Source: Siphonodentalium dalli (taxonomy: Eukaryota; Mollusca; Scaphopoda; Gadilida; Siphonodentaliidae). From it: a stretch of DNA of 64,000 nucleotides. Of the stretch, positions 58,977 to 64,000 are shown piece by piece. A model generated the notes under the pieces. The model was not told the origin of the DNA, ran no database searches, and saw only the letters and a list, made by a program, of their open reading frames with translations. The DNA lies in the NCBI GenBank assembly GCA_032622095.1, contig CP136061.1, positions 116,818,754 through 116,882,753 of the forward strand, read 5' to 3'. A program made the translations under genes and the position numbers. Positions within the stretch are counted from its first letter, which is position 1, and each line of letters begins with the position of its first letter.

Positions 58977-60612
58977 GTGCACTGATTCAGTCCATGAATT
59001 ATCCTTGATATATGAACTACCCTTGGTAACTACGTTGATATTTTGTCTGCCTAATATAGGGGCGATGTGGTTTGTACAACTATACGCTGAAGCTTTGGCG
59101 GCCAATGGCGCTGGTTTCTTTAAAATGTGTTTTTGTTTAAACATATTTGTATTGTATTATAATATTACAAGAGGGATCGGGGAACTAGTTTTGACAACTT
59201 GCATCCGCCCCTCCCATTAAGATTTTAACAGATACAATGTTGATGACGAACATAATATATATATACAGGATGATACGTGGTGTGTTTGTGGTTGCTGCCA
59301 GTCATATCCCTCTGCATTTATAATTTCATTTGAGATAGTCAACATTTGTAACTCATGGGAGGATCGCTAATATTTTCGTCAAATTAAATCGTTTCTTTGA
59401 TGGAATGTTTAAGCAAACAAAATGGAAAAGAATTTCATTGCTTATATTCAATTCTGACGACATCCCAATGAGTAAGGAGGAAATGTCAGACATTATAAAT
59501 TGGTGGGTTGTAATCGAGTCGAAAAGTTCGCATCTTTCGGTTACATACAAAGGCACTCAAAGAAATAATGAAAGGCATCTTCGACTTCGTATTCACATAT
59601 GGAGTTAAAGGTATCGGAGAATAGACTGTTATATACTTGCTTTGAGTTCGTTACAGCAGTTGCGAATTATGCAATGTGTTTTGTTGTAAACATATCGCTA
59701 AGTTCATCCACATTCATTTTGTAGAGAAAGCACATACACGCACATACTTATGAGTAGTTTGTGGGTCGAATTATCAATGTTACTGTATGAGCTCCGTGGT
59801 CGCATTCGATTGTTGCAAGGAAGAAATTCGGCGATATATGAGCCCCACTTCACTTTCTGCGGGAGTAATGCGTTACAGTATCCCTTTTACTTTGATGCAT
59901 ATGGGGCCTATACATTCAGTACAATTGCTAACAATTTGGGAAATATTAACAGTCTAAGTGGCAAGAAACTGCGAATATCTACATAATCCTTGATTCCGTT
60001 TAATACAACTATAAAAATTTAGCTCTCACACAATCAGACTCGTTACACATTAGGATTATATTGATTAAAGTTATATTGATGAGTATTTCGGAAACAAATG
60101 TATTTCTTTTTTAGGCCTCATGCACACTGTTGTCAAAGAATATTATTATTATTTCTTTAAATCTGCTGGCATCGACCTATTCACTCCATCCTCAACATGT
60201 ACACAAATCACCGAACATAACCTAGTGAATTATATATTCCAATTAAGAATTAATCTAAGCACATAAGATGATAAACTGCAAGTTTTCGAGACGGCCGTTC
60301 GGCACAACAGGTCAAAAACACGTCGCCGTGTGTCTTCACTTCACTGGTCCTGTGTGCACGATAAAAACGTGCACCATATGACGACACAATCATAATATTT
60401 TAGAAACGATGGGTACATCATCACGGACAGATACAGTAAGCGCCAGAACAGTCCGCACATCATGTCGTACTATTGAAAATATTTTCAATATATCCTTCAA
60501 CAGAGTTTAGACCAATTTCATGAATCAGTGATAACTGGGGATTGACTATTTCGAGTAACAGGAACGGAACGAGGAACAGGAACGAGTTCCGAGTAACAGA
60601 ATGACTATTTCG
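58977..60612. other. Non-coding stretch
   Basis: Several short frames (59405-59608, 59750-59986) lack splice signals and family resemblance, and I do not call them genes. Confidence 0.4.
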
Positions 60613-61846
60613 AGTAACAGGAACGAGGAACAGAGATATAAGCTCACATTTCTCGCGTTTTGCTCTATGTAACGATACATATTATACATCATTCGAAAGG
60701 TTAGCATAACCCCTTCATTAATAGTGCAACATTTAGACACTAATATTGCGAACAAAGCGTACACATGGCCAGGAACGGCGAGCGTTGAATAAGAAATTAG
60801 CTAAAAACGAAAAAATCCGAGTACCGGGAATCAGGAACAGAGATATAAGCTCACATTTCTCGCGCTTTGCGCTATGTAACGATGCATATTATACATCATT
60901 CGAAAGGTTAGCATCTTCCCTTCATTAATATTGCACCATTTAGACACTATTATTGCGAACAAAGCGTACAATTGGCCAGGAACGGCGAGCGTTGAATAAG
61001 AAATTAGCTAAAAACTGGGAAAAATCCGACTAACAGGAATCAAGAACAGAGATATAAGCTCACATTTCGTGCGTCTTACGCTATGTAAAAATAACTATTA
61101 TACATCATTCGAAAGGTTTGCATATCCCCTTCATTAATATTGCAACATTTAGACACTAATATTGCGAACAAAGCGTACATTTGGCCAGGAACGGCGAGCA
61201 TTGAATAAGAAATTAGCTAAAAACTGGAAAAAATCCGACTAACAGGAATCAGGAACAGAGATATAAGCTCATATTTCTCGCGTTTTACGCTATGTAAAAA
61301 TACATGTTATACATCATTCGAAAGGTTAGCATATCCTCTTCATTAATATTGCAACATTTAGACACGAATATGGCGAACAAAGCGTACATTTGTCCAGGAA
61401 CGGCCAGTGTTGAATAAGAAATTAGCTAAAAACTGGAAAAAATCCGACTAACAGGAATCAGGAACAGAGATATAAGCTCATATTTCTCGCGTTTTACGCT
61501 ATGTAAAAATACATATTATACATCGTTCGAAAGGTTAGCGTCTTCCCTTCATTAATATTGCACCATTTAGACACCAATGTTGGGAAGAAAGCGTACAATT
61601 GGCCAGGAACGGCGAGCGTTGAATAAGAAATTAGCTAAAAACTGGAAAATATCCGACTAACAGGAATCAGGAACAGAGATATAAGCGCATATTACTCGCG
61701 TTTTACGCTATGTAAAAATACATATTATACATCATTCGAAAGGTTAGCATCTCCCCTTCATTAATATTGCAACATTTAGATATTACTTTTGCTAACAAAG
61801 CGTACAATTGGCCAGGAACGGTGAGCGTTGAATCATAAATTAGCAC
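60613..61846 (+). repeat. 209-bp satellite-like array, about 5.9 copies
   Basis: GAGATATAAGC occurs at 60633, 60840, 61049, 61258, 61467 and 61676, i.e. every 207-209 bases. Each unit also contains TTATACATCATTCGAAAGG, GCAACATTTAGACAC, GCCAGGAACGGCGAGCG and TAAGAAATTAGCTAAAAAC. Copies differ by a few percent. Non-coding. Confidence 0.95.
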
Positions 61847-62461
61847 CCCGAAGAACGTACGTAACTTATTCTTCGTAAAAAGTCGCAGATTTCTCACGAA
61901 TTATGCAACGTCACTGCCAAGTATTTACAGAAATGGAAAGAGTATCATTCACTATATTCATTTCTGTCGCATAAAATGCTTTTTGTGCAATAAAGTTCAG
62001 ACAAAGTGTGAAAATGATTGATATCTTTTAGGCGAAATCTTAGATTCCCCGGACAAATATCTATATATAGGATATATGGCGCAGCCAATCAGAAAATTCA
62101 GTAGGCGGGGTTATCTCAAACCAGGCATAGGAACAGATTATGGTACGAATTGACGAATTTGAAGTAACAGGAACGAGGACGAGACCAATTCGAAAGAACA
62201 TCTGGAACGGTATATGTCAAGACACAGGCTCAGCTCTCGGTTTCCTGTTCAAAGCATCCACCACAAGATAAAAGAAAGTGAACACAAAAAAAAGTCCAAA
62301 ATTGCTCCTTTTTCTTCTTATGTACGCAATAAAGGCAAAAATATGAGGGGTGAAGGAAAGGGCCTATTGGCCTTTTCGGCCATCCCGGGGTTACCCCCTC
62401 CCAATCACACACTTCACAATTATTTAAAGAACAGGAACAACTTATGGTGAAGCAACGACTA
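61847..62461. other. Spacer between satellite copies
   Basis: Contains scattered GTAACAGGAACGAGGA phrases related to the array border. No gene seen. Confidence 0.4.
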
Positions 62462-62635
62462 ATTGGAGTAACAGGAATGAGGAACAAAGCTCAAATGTAT
62501 CACGCTTTAAGCTATGAAACAATACATATTATACATCATTCGAAAGCATAGCCACCTTCCTTCTTTAATATTACAACATTTAAACACTACTATTGAGAAC
62601 TATGCGTATAACTGGCCACGAACGTCGAGCAAATA
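62462..62635 (+). repeat. Diverged outlying copy of the 209-bp unit
   Basis: GTAACAGGAATGAGGAACA, ATTATACATCATTCGAAAGC, ACAACATTTAAACAC and GGCCACGAACGTCGAGC follow the unit order with about 20% change. Confidence 0.8.
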
Positions 62636-62818
62636 ACAAGCACATGCACTCAATGTATAAATATAGTCATATGACGATATAATGATCACATGCGAATGAT
62701 GTATAATTGTATATACAATGTAGACATAGTACTCGTGTTCTCGAGTGCTGAAGGTATAACTCGTAATGTAGACTATTTATGAAACAAATTATACATTAAA
62801 TGGATACGCAGAACGAAG

Positions 62819-63175
62819 TTACATAGATCGCACCCGTGTGATCGATGATGGTCGTCACTAAGCAATATCTCACATGCGTGAGATTATTATGGTAATCCAA
62901 TAATATGCATGCATAGACTAATTAGAATACCACATTATACACATGTTTGGATGCAGAATTTTTTATTACATATATCGCATCCGTGTGACCGCTGGTGGGC
63001 GTCACCAAGGAATATCTCACATGCGTGAGGTTATTAATGACAATATTCGCTATGTATAGTATGCTTCGATAATTTAGACGATGCACATGTTTGATGCACT
63101 AAACAGATGTGTGTATCCATCACCAGTATAGCCGTTGATTGACGGGCGTTACTAAGGAATAATATGTGATGTGTA
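62819..63175 (+). repeat. Degenerate tandem repeat, about 148-bp period
   Basis: CGCACCCGTGTGATCG...GTCGTCACTAAG, then the near-palindrome CTCACATGCGTGAG, occur near 62830-62883. The same order recurs near 62978-63030, and a weaker third copy near 63125-63170. Confidence 0.8.
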
Positions 63176-64000
63176 TAAATAAATCATAGGCCCTACCTAT
63201 TGTTTTCCAATATAACGCCGATATGACGTGTTAAACGCGTATTCTTTCACGCAAATAAATCTGACTAAGAAAATCTGTTCAATGATAGCAGAGTCCTTTA
63301 CAAAACGTTCCTACAACCATGCATGCGACCCCATCTGCACTGGACAACCAGCTGATTATCCAGTATATCATGCTACAACATTCAATTGCATATGGGACTC
63401 GTTTACCAGCTGATTTGACTAACATAATTTGTCGAATGTGTCAGTTGAGCACGAGTCGAGACGAATTTGACTACATCTAGTTCAGGAAACGAAATAGTCT
63501 CATCTGGACATCGATTCGGACACATATACACGCGATATTTACTTTAGTTATAATTAGACAGGAATTCGGCAACATAGATGGTTGGTTGTTGGTCACAAAG
63601 AAGCACTGTCGTATATTTTTCGATATACCCACTTCCGAAATCGACTCATTTTATGGACATTGGCTACAGGATGAACCCAAATTTCAACGCAATGTGATTG
63701 CAGGAACATTTGACTAAAGGAATCCGAAAAAATCGACGAGAAAATACTCAATCGTGTTGCTAAATGCCGATACATTGTGAAAAAATATGTGCCAAAATTA
63801 GGACCCCGGGCTGTTTCTGCAGCCTATTTCTACCTCAATGCTTTAACGAAATATACACAATTGTATCGAATTCAATCCGGCAAGGTTTTGAGCGAATGTA
63901 ACTTCTACTATACCAACCGTTCCATTCTGTCAAAATTAATTGATAACCGTATTTTTCTGTTTTTCGTGACCAGAAATTGCAACATAAAACTAGAGATGCG
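63176..64000. other. Non-coding stretch to the window edge
   Basis: A 61-residue frame at 63228 with three cysteines has no recognisable domain or signal peptide. I see no supported gene. Confidence 0.4.

Noticed and set aside
59405-59986. Two short plus-strand frames of 67 and 78 codons
   Set aside because: No family resemblance, no conserved splice borders, and similar in length to chance frames elsewhere in the window.
1-64000. CRISPR arrays, rRNA, bacterial operons or viral genes
   Set aside because: No regularly spaced direct repeats with unique spacers, no rRNA signatures and no prokaryotic gene arrangement. The tandem arrays present have no variable spacers.

Overview
The window looks like animal nuclear DNA, AT-rich by eye and dense in transposon relics. 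It has no operons and almost no long open frames. The only well-supported host genes are split into exons with GT/AG introns of 3 to 9 kb. Secreted PAN/apple plus C-type-lectin proteins, tRNA-derived SINEs, L1/Tx1-like and CR1/L2-like LINEs, Crypton and Harbinger relics and many TTAA-flanked MITEs together suggest a lophotrochozoan, most likely a bivalve mollusc. That assignment is inference from repeat and gene style, not a database match. Host genes: (1) a complete three-exon plus-strand gene (exons 13937-14222, 17226-17432 and 26692-26930) encodes a 243-residue secreted protein made of a signal peptide, a small PAN/apple-like module and one C-type lectin domain. The three exons join in frame, all junctions are phase 1, and the stop is at 26928-26930. 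(2) About 2.3 kb downstream, 29275-29569 is the first exon of a probable paralogue (signal peptide plus PAN-like module, again ending in phase 1). I did not find its remaining exons. (3) A 50-codon exon-like stretch at 36140-36289 with good splice sites resembles a divergent homeodomain, with weaker support. Layout: 0-7 kb, degenerate tandem repeats and inverted-repeat elements. 7.2-10.7 kb, a decayed minus-strand L1/Tx1-like LINE followed by a TTAA-flanked MITE. 11.6-12.8 kb, a 24-bp array carrying AP-1-like sites and a perfect 8 x 51-bp array. 13.9-26.9 kb, the lectin gene, whose introns hold a MITE, a 260-bp palindrome, a tandem duplication, a broken Crypton recombinase, a SINE and repeats rich in TGACCTTGA. 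29.3 kb, the second PAN exon. 30.1-33.0 kb, a four-level nest of transposons. 33-50 kb, mostly non-coding, with poly-C tracts, several MITEs and tandem duplications. 50.4-52.8 kb, a foldback-like element with a GC-rich internal array arranged head to head. 54.1-54.7 kb, a Harbinger transposase relic. 56.8-58.0 kb, a second broken Crypton-type gene. 58-64 kb, hairpins and two satellite-like arrays, one with a 209-bp period. How the parts relate: the two PAN/lectin genes probably make secreted carbohydrate- or pattern-binding proteins, as such proteins often do in molluscan mucosa and immunity. No enzyme pathway is visible. Most of the remaining sequence is explained by transposition, especially of a TTAA-target MITE family found in two near-identical full copies, one more divergent full copy, one split copy and several fragments.
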